From positions 1-64,000 of the forward strand of contig NZ_HG966617.1 of assembly GCF_000689395.1 (NCBI RefSeq): a DNA stretch of 64,000 nucleotides, in the 5' to 3' direction. The notes beneath the pieces are model-generated. The model made no database searches. It was not told the origin of the DNA and was given only the letters and a program-made list of their open reading frames with translations. Below, in pieces: positions 47,684 through 56,357 of this stretch. This stretch comes from Candidatus Phaeomarinobacter ectocarpi. Its GTDB lineage: Bacteria > Pseudomonadota > Alphaproteobacteria > CGMCC-115125. Numbering within the stretch: position 1 is the stretch's first letter; each line of letters starts with the position of its first letter. A program made the translations under genes and the position numbers.

Positions 47684-48229
47684 ATGTTTCACGGGATGGG
47701 TGGGCTCCAAGGGTGGAGCCTTGCGATAGACGCAAAGTGCAGGGGATATGTGCCCTGCCCGCGAAGGCGTGAAGCTCTAATGCACCGCGCATCCAAGCGC
47801 AAGAGGCAATCAGCGCGTCGTGGGTGATTCTTGGCGGCAGCCCGGCCAAAACCGGGTTCTGCAGCGCATTAAGGGGCACGAGAGACGCCACGCTGACCCG
47901 AATTGCCAAAAAACAGCCTGATTCACCATAAAAGCCGCGCTTGTGGGGGGATTCCGCATTGGTTAGAGTGACTTCGCTTTCGCGCTGCACTATTAGATGC
48001 AGAGCAGACATCCATTTCGCCGGAACGACGGGAAGGGGCCAGGGGGCTTCACGCGTCAATACCCGGTATCCGTAATCAGTCGGGCGCTTGCCATCAGGGC
48101 GGCGTGTCCGTTTTCAGGGGGCCAGTCTTCTCAAGGGTTTTGGCGATATGTGCCGGACATCTGTTCGGGCCACGACTTGGTTGGAAGCACCGTCTCTCTG
48201 CAAGAAACAAAGGGTAACAAGAGCGCGCG
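47684..48229. other. Intergenic region between tRNA-Arg and the lipoprotein gene
   Basis: 546 bp without a convincing gene. A perfect 7-bp hairpin, GGCTCCA-AGGG-TGGAGCC (47703-47720), lies upstream of the tRNA. Open frames at 47661-48059 and 47997-48233 lack ribosome sites and recognisable composition. No integrase or att-like duplication of the tRNA 3' end was seen. Confidence 0.5.
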
Positions 48230-49381
48230 ATGACCACCCCTCAGATTGTAAATGCACCCCGCGCCCACTCCCTCAAACTGTCCACGCTGACCCTCGCGGT
48301 CGGTGCGGCCCTTCTTTTGAGCGGCTGCGCAGCGTTTGAGAACTCGGATCTGTTCGGCAATTCAGGCCGCAGCACAACATCCGCATCCAACTCCGCCGGC
48401 ACAACCGGTGTGGCCACCGACGTGGGCGTCGCTGCCCGCAGCTTTGAAGCCCTCAGCGTGACAGCCGGCAGCAACACCGGCACAACCGTTGGCGCCAAGA
48501 TTGAAGGCCTGCGCGAAGAACTGCGCGGCCTCCAGAGCACCATGGTGACGCAGACCGATCGGGTGAACACCGCCCGCGCCCGTGCCACGGCGAATTCGCG
48601 TGACTACCACGAGACCAAGGGTGCCATCGCCTCGCGCCTTCAGCGCGGTACGACACCGGGCAACCCTGAGCTTGTGACCCAGTGGAACTCAGCCCAGGCT
48701 GAGCTCGACTCCATCTCCGCTGACATCAACACCATGTCCGGTCTTTCCACCGAGATCGCGACAAACGCGTCCACAGCCAACTACCTGCTGGAAGCCACGC
48801 AGGCGACCTTCTCGCTGTCAGGCGCGATTGAAGAAGATCACCGTCAGCTGCGCATCCTGCAGGATGAAACACGCCAGACCACAGTGCTGATCGAGCGTCT
48901 GTTGACCGAACTGCGCGACGACATCGCCCGCCAGACGACCTACGTCGCCAATGAGCGCTCAAGCCTGACAACGCTCGCAAACGCCATCAAGACCGGTGAG
49001 CTTTTCGGGTCGGGTCTTGCCGTCTCCAACATTGCACCGCCCGCCGCAACGTCCGCATCCCGCCCCGCACCAGCCGCTGGCACGCCAGCTTTGGTGACAA
49101 TCCGCTTTGATCGCCCGAATGTACAGTACCAGCAGGCGCTCTACACAGCCTTGAGCCGTGCGCTGGAAGTCCGTCCGGCAGCGCAGTTCGATGTGGTAGC
49201 CGTCAGCCCATCTGCTGGCAGCCCTGACCGTGTGCAGATTGGTCAAAGCCAGTCTCGCCGCAATGCTGAATCAGTGGTGCGCACCATGAACGAGATGGGA
49301 CTGCCTGCTGATCGCATCCGCCTCTCAGCCACAACACGTGGCGATGTCGCTGCCAATGAAGTGCGCGTCTACGTTCGCTAG
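48230..49381 (+). CDS. Lipoprotein with coiled-coil stalk and OmpA-like C-terminal domain
   Basis: A 383-residue predicted lipoprotein: basic N-terminus, hydrophobic stretch and lipobox LSGC with Cys33. A Ser/Thr/Ala-rich segment (34-85) and a long helical, probably coiled-coil part (about 88-265) follow. The last 100 residues (TIRFDRPNVQYQQALYTALS ... VVAVSPSAG ... SRRNAESVVRTMNEMGLPADRIRL) have the beta-alpha pattern of OmpA/MotB peptidoglycan-binding domains, though without a perfect signature. A lipid-anchored spacer between outer membrane and peptidoglycan is the likely form. It has no obvious partner; the next gene is 19 nt downstream. Confidence 0.75.
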   Translation: MTTPQIVNAPRAHSLKLSTLTLAVGAALLLSGCAAFENSDLFGNSGRSTTSASNSAGTTGVATDVGVAARSFEALSVTAGSNTGTTVGAKIEGLREELRGLQSTMVTQTDRVNTARARATANSRDYHETKGAIASRLQRGTTPGNPELVTQWNSAQAELDSISADINTMSGLSTEIATNASTANYLLEATQATFSLSGAIEEDHRQLRILQDETRQTTVLIERLLTELRDDIARQTTYVANERSSLTTLANAIKTGELFGSGLAVSNIAPPAATSASRPAPAAGTPALVTIRFDRPNVQYQQALYTALSRALEVRPAAQFDVVAVSPSAGSPDRVQIGQSQSRRNAESVVRTMNEMGLPADRIRLSATTRGDVAANEVRVYVR

Positions 49382-49400
49382 CATGTAAGGCCGTTTGCGG

Positions 49401-50984
49401 ATGGCTGATCAAGACACCACCCCCTCCGGATCGTCCAAAGACGAAATGGCGCCGCACGTTCTGGCGGCAGCGGACAAAGCCGGTCGCCCGCAGCACCATC
49501 ATCGATTGCTGGGCTTGGTCAGCGGAGCGGCAAGCTTCGGGATCCTGATGGTGATCGGCGCCCCCGAAGGCATGCCGGAAGCCGCATGGGCCACGCTGGC
49601 CGTCGCCTCGCTGATGGCCATCTGGTGGGCCACAGAAGCCTTGCCCCTTGCTGCGACAGCCCTTGTGCCATTGGTGGCATTTCCCCTTCTGGGCATCCAG
49701 CCCATTCGCCCGACAGCGGCGTCTTATGGGCACCCGCTCATCTTCCTGTTCATGGGCGGGTTTCTGGTGGCCCAGGGCATGCAGCGCTGGAACCTGCACC
49801 GGCGCATTGCGCTTTCCATCGCTGTGCGGGCAGGGGCGTCACCCACGCGGCTCATTGCTGGCTTCATGGTCGCTACGGCCTTTCTGAGCATGTGGGTGTC
49901 CAACACGGCAACCACGATTATGATGTTGCCCATCGCAGCTTCTGTCGTATCCGTGGTGATCCTCAACAGCCCCAATGCCAGCCACAAGGATGCGCAACGC
50001 TTTGGCCTCGCAACCATGCTGGCCATTGCCTACAGCGCCAGCATCGGTGGCATCGCCACTCTTGTCGGTACGCCGCCCAACGCCTTGTTCGCGGCCTTCT
50101 TCGCACAGGAGTTCGGCTTTGAAGTGTCGTTCGCGGGCTGGATGATCCTCGCCATGCCGCTGGTCATAATCATGTTGCCGACGGTGTGGCTGGTGCTGAC
50201 CCGAATTGTCTATCGTTTTGATCTTGGTGCAAGCGATGCGGACGTCGCTCATGGCCAGGAAGAAGTGCGGTCCCAGCTTCGTGCATTGGGGCGCATGTCA
50301 GCACCGGAGAGCCGCGTCGCAATCGTGTTTGCCACCATGGCCATTCTCTGGCTGTTCCGGCCCTTGCTTGATGACATCCCGCTGCTCAGTGGCCTGTCTG
50401 ATCCTGGCATTGCTATAGCCGGGGCCCTGGCCTTGTTTTTGATCCCCGCAGGCAACACGGTCTCGCCGGGTCAGTCCCCGGAAAGCGAAAATGCGCGACT
50501 GCTTGACTGGGCACACGCAAAAAACATCTCGTGGGATGTGCTCATACTCTTCGGTGGAGGGCTTGCTCTGGCAGGAGCATTCTCCAGCACGGGTCTTGCC
50601 GCCGCGTTGGGAGACGGCATGGGCGTTCTTGCTTGGCTGCCGCTGCTGGTCTTCGTCCTCGCCATTGCCGCCATGGTGATTTTCCTGACGGAACTCACCA
50701 GCAACACGGCAACCGTTGCAGCCCTGCTGCCGGTCGTCGCTGCAATTGCTGAAGCAACCGGCCATTCGCCCATTGTGCTTTCGGTCGCGGCCGTTATGGC
50801 GGCCTCATGCGCCTTCATGCTGCCCGTGGCGACGCCGCCCAACGCCATCGTGTTTGCATCTGGCTACGTTACGGTGCCGCAAATGATGCGTGCCGGTTTT
50901 GCGCTCAACATCATCGGGATTGTTTTGATCGCCGGACTGGCGACATTTGTCGCCCCGCTCATCTTTGGCATTTCGCCTAGCTGA
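49401..50984 (+). CDS. DASS-family (SLC13) anion/sodium symporter
   Basis: Inner-membrane carrier of 528 residues with about 12 membrane segments and the two DASS signatures: SNTATTIMMLPIA with GTPPNALFA in the first half, and SNTATVAALLPV with ATPPNAIVFA in the second. Substrates in the family are C4-dicarboxylates, citrate or sulfate, and the residues around SNT here do not settle which. The ATG at 49401 is used; a TTG two codons earlier is in frame. AAGG is 11 nt upstream. The gene overlaps the convergent peptidase gene by 8 nt. Confidence 0.94.
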   Translation: MADQDTTPSGSSKDEMAPHVLAAADKAGRPQHHHRLLGLVSGAASFGILMVIGAPEGMPEAAWATLAVASLMAIWWATEALPLAATALVPLVAFPLLGIQPIRPTAASYGHPLIFLFMGGFLVAQGMQRWNLHRRIALSIAVRAGASPTRLIAGFMVATAFLSMWVSNTATTIMMLPIAASVVSVVILNSPNASHKDAQRFGLATMLAIAYSASIGGIATLVGTPPNALFAAFFAQEFGFEVSFAGWMILAMPLVIIMLPTVWLVLTRIVYRFDLGASDADVAHGQEEVRSQLRALGRMSAPESRVAIVFATMAILWLFRPLLDDIPLLSGLSDPGIAIAGALALFLIPAGNTVSPGQSPESENARLLDWAHAKNISWDVLILFGGGLALAGAFSSTGLAAALGDGMGVLAWLPLLVFVLAIAAMVIFLTELTSNTATVAALLPVVAAIAEATGHSPIVLSVAAVMAASCAFMLPVATPPNAIVFASGYVTVPQMMRAGFALNIIGIVLIAGLATFVAPLIFGISPS

Positions 50985-52014
50985 GCAGAAACGTCTCACG
51001 GTAACTCACACTGTCCGCTAGTGTCTCCGCCTCATAGACACCACGCGCCACGGCGCGGGCCAGTGTATCCGCAGCCAATGCACCCAGCATGGCAACCATC
51101 GCGGGCCGCGCGGCATCTTCAGGAAGGGGCCGTGTTCCTGTTGCCATGGCAAACACCACGTCTCCATCAAATGGGGTGTGAACCGGCCGTACAGAGCGCG
51201 CGTAGCCATCCTGAGCCATCATCGCGACCCGACGGGTCTCGGACGGCGTAAGGGCTGCATCTGTCGCAACAACACCAATGGTGGTGTTCATGCCCGGCGA
51301 AGCGCCAATCTTACTGTCTGCATAAGGATCATCGGGAAGGGAGTCGGGGGCTGGGTGCTGTCCTTGGTCACCAAGTTCGGACGCTTTTTCAAAGGGTGCA
51401 GCCCAGAAGCGGGCGCTACCCGGCATCACGGTAGATCCAAATGGATTGCTGGCAGCAATGGCACCAACCGTAAATCCAGCAGGTGCCAGCACCGACGCAC
51501 TGCCGATGCCGCCCTTCAAGGCACCGGCCCGGGCCCCAAGACCTGCTCCCTTGTTGCCCAGCGCAAAGGTGTCACCAGCAGCAGCAACAGCGTCCATGCC
51601 CAGCGCGCGATAGGGGGGCGTCTCGCCCCAATCCTTGTCGCCCCCGTTTGTCAGGTCAAACAGGATGGCTTGCGGCACAATAGGGGCGACCAGATGGGTG
51701 GACTGAAACGTAAAGCCACGTCCCCGCGCACCTAGCCACGCTGCCACCCCTGATGCTGCCTCAAGTCCGTAGACCGACCCGCCGGACAGGACGATGGCGT
51801 CGACCGCATCCACCAGACAATCGGCGGATAACAAATCCGTTTCGCGCGTGCCGGGTCCGCCGCCGCGCACATCAACAGCCGCGATTGCATGATCGGCAGG
51901 AAGCACGACGGTGACGCCTGTGCGGGCAGCCAGGTCCTCCGACTGACCAACACTGATTCCATCCACATCCGTAATCAGATTACGGGGGCCGGGTGAGAAA
52001 GGCGCTGCACTCAT
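50977..52014 (-). CDS. P1-family (DmpA-like) peptidase
   Basis: A 345-residue N-terminal-nucleophile aminopeptidase that cuts itself into two chains. The conserved front NLITDVDGISVGQSED, VVLPADHAIAAVDVRGGGPGTRE and LSGGSVYGLEAASGV are visible. Self-cleavage would occur before the nucleophile in PGMNTTIGVVATDA (about residue 246-259). Substrates in the family include D- or beta-amino-acid peptides and 6-aminohexanoate oligomers. The gene overlaps the stop of the DASS transporter and is divergent from the gamma-glutamyltransferase gene (198 bp). Confidence 0.93.
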   Translation of the reverse strand: MSAAPFSPGPRNLITDVDGISVGQSEDLAARTGVTVVLPADHAIAAVDVRGGGPGTRETDLLSADCLVDAVDAIVLSGGSVYGLEAASGVAAWLGARGRGFTFQSTHLVAPIVPQAILFDLTNGGDKDWGETPPYRALGMDAVAAAGDTFALGNKGAGLGARAGALKGGIGSASVLAPAGFTVGAIAASNPFGSTVMPGSARFWAAPFEKASELGDQGQHPAPDSLPDDPYADSKIGASPGMNTTIGVVATDAALTPSETRRVAMMAQDGYARSVRPVHTPFDGDVVFAMATGTRPLPEDAARPAMVAMLGALAADTLARAVARGVYEAETLADSVSYRETFLLS

Positions 52015-52212
52015 GGTGTGTCCTCACGGGGAACAAAAGGTGGCGAAGTATGCGCGAAGGCACGCATGTGGTGCAAAGGGCGCTGGGCGCCGGCCAGACA
52101 TGCGCAAATGACGTAAATCGCGATACCTGTTCTCGCACGGGAAGTGTCAAGTCTGGTTTTTGCTGACCATGCCTCGTTATGCTGTGCGCCCACCACGACA
52201 AAAGGCCGTTCA

Positions 52213-53943
52213 ATGGCGCGCGCGAAACTATTCTTCACCCTGATGGCATCCCTGCTCGGCTTCGCCGCCGTGGGCTATTTGATGAGTGCGGTCCTCACTC
52301 CGCAACAAAAGCACATGGTCAGTGCAGCTCATCCGCTGGCAAGCGCCGCCGGGCTTGAAATGCTGGAGCGTGGCGGGTCCGCTGTTGATGCTGCGGTTGC
52401 TGTGCAACTGGTGCTCACATTGGTGGAGCCACAATCAAGCGGCATCGGCGGTGGAGCATTCCTGGTCTATTGGAATGAGGATAAGCGCCAGGTCGAGACA
52501 TGGGACGGACGCGAAACTGCACCGGCCTCAGTGACACCGCGGCATTTCCTCAAGCCTGACGGCACACCCATGAGTTTCTTTGAAGCGGTGGTGGGTGGTC
52601 ACGCGGTCGGCGTCCCCGGCGTCGTCGCCATGTTGGCGGACGCCCATGAGGAGCAGGGACGGTTGCCATGGGCCGATCTGTTCGAACCTGCCATTCGCCT
52701 GGCTGAGGGTGGCTTTGAAGTGACGCCACGGCTCAACAAGCTCATCAACTGGTCGCCCGCTTTGCCGCGCATGCCGGTGGTGAGTGAGTACTTCTTCAAG
52801 CCCGGCGAAAAAGACGAAGACGGAAATCCAGTGCCGCTGGATGTGGGTATGGTTCTGGCAAATCCGGCCTATGCCAAAACACTCCGTACACTGGCAGAGC
52901 AGGGGCCTCGCGCTTTTTATGAAGGCGAGATAGCCAGGGAAATTCTGGCTGCGGTCAACACCGCGCCGGTCAATCCTGGTGGCATGACAGCGGCGGACCT
53001 TGCTGCCTACAAACCGATCAAGCGTGAGCCGGTATGCGCGCCATACCGCACCTACACGGTATGCGGCGCACCTCCGCCGACATCCGGCGGCACGACGGTT
53101 CTGCAGATTTTGGGATTGCTGGAAAGCTTCTACATGCAAAACGCAGAACCCCAGTCAGCTGATGCGATCCATCTTATCTCAGAAGCAAGCCGTCTGGCCT
53201 ACGCGGACAGAAACCTCTATCTCGCAGATCCTGATTTTGTAGACGTCCCCTTGGAGGGCATGCTGGATAGGTCCTATCTGCGTCTGCGCAGCCGCCAGAT
53301 ACACCCTGACCAGACATCGTCCAAGGACCCGCTCCCTGCTGGCCGCCCGGCGGGGTCATCAGCTGCCTATGTGCCGGCCGACCCCAAACCAGCGCATTCA
53401 ACATCCCATTTCGTCGTGCGTGATGATTGGGGGCATGTCGTCTCAATGACCACCTCGATCGAGGCACCCTTCGGCAGCCACATGATGGCAGGCGGGTTCC
53501 TGCTCAATAATCAGCTTACGGATTTCTCCTTCCGTCCAGCGCGGGACGGCAAGCCCATTGCCAATCGGCCTGAAGCTGGAAAACGCCCGCGCTCCTCCAT
53601 GTCGCCGATGATCGTGCTTGATGAGAACGGTGACTTTTACGCCGCCATTGGCTCACCGGGCGGCAGCCGCATCATCGCCTTTGTGGCGCAAAGCCTGATT
53701 GGCATTCTCGACTGGGATATGAGCGTGCAGGACGCAATCGACATGCCGCGCCATGTTCATCGCAACACAACGCTCGAGCTTGAGGAGAACACATTTATCA
53801 GCACCCTGGCTGATGGCCTGCGGGCGCGCGGCCATACGGTTGAAGTAAAGGAGATTACCAGCGGACTGCACGGCCTGCGTATGGTTGGGGACGACCTTGA
53901 AGGCGGCGCGGACCCTCGTCGCGAAGGTGTTGTGCTGGACTAG
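52213..53943 (+). CDS. ggt: Gamma-glutamyltransferase
   Basis: Self-processing enzyme that transfers or hydrolyses the gamma-glutamyl group of glutathione. The 576-residue protein has an N-terminal hydrophobic segment (5-26, export signal or anchor), then AAHPLASAAGLEMLERGGSAVDAAVA, GIGGGAFLVYW and the processing site at Thr397 (ST-SHF), which becomes the N-terminal nucleophile of the small subunit; SPGGSRIIAFV near 484 is also diagnostic. I chose ATG 52213 with AAAGG 8 nt upstream; the frame extends to 52144 without support. Its stop shares CTAG with the convergent glk. Confidence 0.95.
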   Translation: MARAKLFFTLMASLLGFAAVGYLMSAVLTPQQKHMVSAAHPLASAAGLEMLERGGSAVDAAVAVQLVLTLVEPQSSGIGGGAFLVYWNEDKRQVETWDGRETAPASVTPRHFLKPDGTPMSFFEAVVGGHAVGVPGVVAMLADAHEEQGRLPWADLFEPAIRLAEGGFEVTPRLNKLINWSPALPRMPVVSEYFFKPGEKDEDGNPVPLDVGMVLANPAYAKTLRTLAEQGPRAFYEGEIAREILAAVNTAPVNPGGMTAADLAAYKPIKREPVCAPYRTYTVCGAPPPTSGGTTVLQILGLLESFYMQNAEPQSADAIHLISEASRLAYADRNLYLADPDFVDVPLEGMLDRSYLRLRSRQIHPDQTSSKDPLPAGRPAGSSAAYVPADPKPAHSTSHFVVRDDWGHVVSMTTSIEAPFGSHMMAGGFLLNNQLTDFSFRPARDGKPIANRPEAGKRPRSSMSPMIVLDENGDFYAAIGSPGGSRIIAFVAQSLIGILDWDMSVQDAIDMPRHVHRNTTLELEENTFISTLADGLRARGHTVEVKEITSGLHGLRMVGDDLEGGADPRREGVVLD

Positions 53944-54923
53944 CTGCGCCGCGCCAATGACGTGAGGCCGATCAAAGCCACGTCCGGCGCTGTGATCAGG
54001 TAAAGGGGAATCTCCGCGAGATAGCTCTTGAACCTACCTTTCGCTTCAAACCGGTGGCGCAGCAGCCGCTGGTTCAGCAAGTCGCCCCAGCGCGGAAGAA
54101 TGCCACCCGCCAGATAGACGCCGCCTTGCGCACCCAGTGTGAGTGCGAGGTCACCGGCAGCCGAGCCAAGCAGGCCCGTGAAGACCTCGACGGTGTCCTG
54201 TGCAAGAGGTGATGCCCCATCCTGTGCCATGCGGGCAATGTCAGCCGCGGTGGGCTTGCCGGTTTCCGGCGAGCCATCAAGGGCACCAAGAGCCGCATAC
54301 AGCGTTTCCATGCCAGGTCCGCACAGCACACGTTCTGCGGATACATGCCCATAGGTCTGCATCAGCTGAAACAGAAGCGAGATTTCCCGCTCATTGCCAG
54401 GCGCAAGGGAGACATGTCCACCCTCGCCGGAGATGGCCGTGAACTCGCCATTTGAGTGCGGCACGAGTCCGGAAACGCCCAGCCCCGTTCCCGGGCCAAG
54501 TACTCCAATCGGTGCGCCTTCCTGTGGTTTGCTGCCTCCTATCTGAACCACATCGTCGTCGCCAAGATGCGGAAGTGAGACAGCCACAGCCGTAAAGTCA
54601 TTGACCAGAATGGGGGCATCGACACCGGTGGCGGACGCAATAGCCTCTGCGCTGACTACCCAGGGGCAGTTGGTCATCTCAATAAAGGCATCACGACCCG
54701 AGGCCTGAACCGGCCCGGCAGCGCAAATGGCGACGCCACCAATGTCCTGGTTACCGGACTGATCAAGAAAGGTCTTGAGCGCATCTTCCAGTGTCGGATA
54801 GAGCGCGGTCATCAGGACCGTTGGCGCATCAGGTTTGGTCTCGCCCGGCTGCGCCAGCGCAAAGCGCGCATTTGTTCCGCCGATATCTGCAACAAGTACG
54901 GGCTTGGTGGTGCGCGCAGACAT
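53940..54923 (-). CDS. glk: Glucokinase
   Basis: ATP-dependent glucose phosphorylation, 327 residues. The phosphate-binding motif VADIGGTNARFAL is at 11-23, VNDFTAVAVSLP at 116-127, VLGPGTGLGVSGL at 146-158 and GEGGHVSLAPG at 174-184. Its ATG directly follows the otsA stop codon, so the two are in one transcript; together with the GH15 gene this suggests that the glucose released by trehalose or oligosaccharide cleavage is re-phosphorylated. Confidence 0.95.
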   Translation of the reverse strand: MSARTTKPVLVADIGGTNARFALAQPGETKPDAPTVLMTALYPTLEDALKTFLDQSGNQDIGGVAICAAGPVQASGRDAFIEMTNCPWVVSAEAIASATGVDAPILVNDFTAVAVSLPHLGDDDVVQIGGSKPQEGAPIGVLGPGTGLGVSGLVPHSNGEFTAISGEGGHVSLAPGNEREISLLFQLMQTYGHVSAERVLCGPGMETLYAALGALDGSPETGKPTAADIARMAQDGASPLAQDTVEVFTGLLGSAAGDLALTLGAQGGVYLAGGILPRWGDLLNQRLLRHRFEAKGRFKSYLAEIPLYLITAPDVALIGLTSLARRS

Positions 54924-56357
54924 TCAGGCGGCTGATCCGTTGGAGGTCCCCGATCTGTCAGCATGAATGCTGCCACCTGTCACGCCGGAATCCTCAACGC
55001 TGGTCAACGCATCCATATAGGTCGTGCGCCAATGACCAATGTCTTCGTCAGACACATTTTTCAAAAGTGCCTGATGGCGCTGCTTGCGCTCTTCAAGGGG
55101 CATATCAAGCGCCCGCGCCAATGCATCAGACATGCCCTGCACATCATAGGGATTGATGATAACAGCATCGCGCATCTGCTTGGCGGCACCCGCAAAGCGC
55201 GACAGCACCAGCACGCCGGGGTCTTCCGGGTCCTGCGCCGCCACATATTCCTTGGCGACAAGGTTCATCCCATCGCGCAGCGGCGTCACCAACCCAACAT
55301 GGCTTGCACGGCAAAGGCCTGCCAATGCCTGGCGAGCAAATGATCTGTTGAGATAGCGGATCGGTGTCCAGTTGAACTCGGCAAACCGCCCGTTGATGTG
55401 CCCGGCCATACCCTCAAGCTCGAGCCGCAAATCCTGGTACTCGGTCACGTCTGACCGGGACGGAGGGGCCACCTGCAGCAGGCTCGTCTGACCCCGCTTG
55501 TCTGGATGGTCTTCAAGCATCCGCTCAAAGGCATTGAAGCGTTCCGGCAGGCCCTTGGTGTAGTCCAGGCGGTCAACGCCAATGACCTGCTTACGGCCGC
55601 GCAGCATGTCGCGCATGGACGTGAACTGTTTCTGGCCTTCTTCGGACTCGGCAAATTCCACGAAATTGTCCGCGTCGATCCCGATGGGGAAGTGGCGCGC
55701 GGTCACTGTGCGTCCAAAGCAGCGTGCCTTGTCACCCAGAATGCTGCCCCCGGCCTCCATGCGCACATAGTCAAAGAAGCGGTCGCGATCATGCTCGGTC
55801 TGGAAGCCCAGAATGTCGAACGCGAACAGGGCTTGTACCAGCTGCTCATGGTGCGGCAGCGTCGTCAGTAACTCGCGCGGCGGAAAGGGAATGTGCAGGA
55901 AGTGTCCGATAGGCCGTGTGCAGCCCAGCTTGCGGAGTTCTTCGGCGAACAGCAGGAAGTGATAGTCATGTACCCAGATCAGATCGTCCGGCTGGATAAG
56001 GGGCAGGAGCGATTTGGCAAAGCTCGCATTGACCCGCTCATAGCCCGCAAAGTTCTGACGGTCATATTGTACAAGCCCGGTGCGAAAGTGAAAAAGCGGC
56101 CATAGGGACCGGTTGGCAAACCCGTTGTAGTAGTCCTCGTGATCTGCCTTCGAGAGATCAACCGTCGCCAAGGTCAGCGGCCCGGCGGATTCCAGCTTGA
56201 GCCGGCTGTCCGGTTCCTCGGTGGTTTCACCAGTCCAGCCAAACCAGATACCGCCGGATGTCTTGAGCGCCTCTACCAGCGCGATGGCCAGACCCCCCGC
56301 ACGCTTTGCGTCGCCAATCGGCCCGACACGGTTAGACACAACAACGAGCCGGCTCAT
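54924..56357 (-). CDS. otsA: Trehalose-6-phosphate synthase
   Basis: GT20 glycosyltransferase that joins UDP-glucose and glucose-6-phosphate. The 477-residue protein begins [15 protein letters not shown] and shows [39 protein letters not shown] and [15 protein letters not shown], all family signatures. I chose the ATG at 56357 because it overlaps the stop of the GH15 gene by 4 nt (ATGA), a coupled pair; the longer frame to 56441 lies inside GH15. The phosphatase OtsB, needed for free trehalose, is not encoded here. Confidence 0.96.
   Translation of the reverse strand: MSRLVVVSNRVGPIGDAKRAGGLAIALVEALKTSGGIWFGWTGETTEEPDSRLKLESAGPLTLATVDLSKADHEDYYNGFANRSLWPLFHFRTGLVQYDRQNFAGYERVNASFAKSLLPLIQPDDLIWVHDYHFLLFAEELRKLGCTRPIGHFLHIPFPPRELLTTLPHHEQLVQALFAFDILGFQTEHDRDRFFDYVRMEAGGSILGDKARCFGRTVTARHFPIGIDADNFVEFAESEEGQKQFTSMRDMLRGRKQVIGVDRLDYTKGLPERFNAFERMLEDHPDKRGQTSLLQVAPPSRSDVTEYQDLRLELEGMAGHINGRFAEFNWTPIRYLNRSFARQALAGLCRASHVGLVTPLRDGMNLVAKEYVAAQDPEDPGVLVLSRFAGAAKQMRDAVIINPYDVQGMSDALARALDMPLEERKQRHQALLKNVSDEDIGHWRTTYMDALTSVEDSGVTGGSIHADRSGTSNGSAA

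Noticed and set aside
47607-48229. tRNA-linked integration site
   Set aside because: No integrase, no repeat of the tRNA 3' end, and flanking genes look native.
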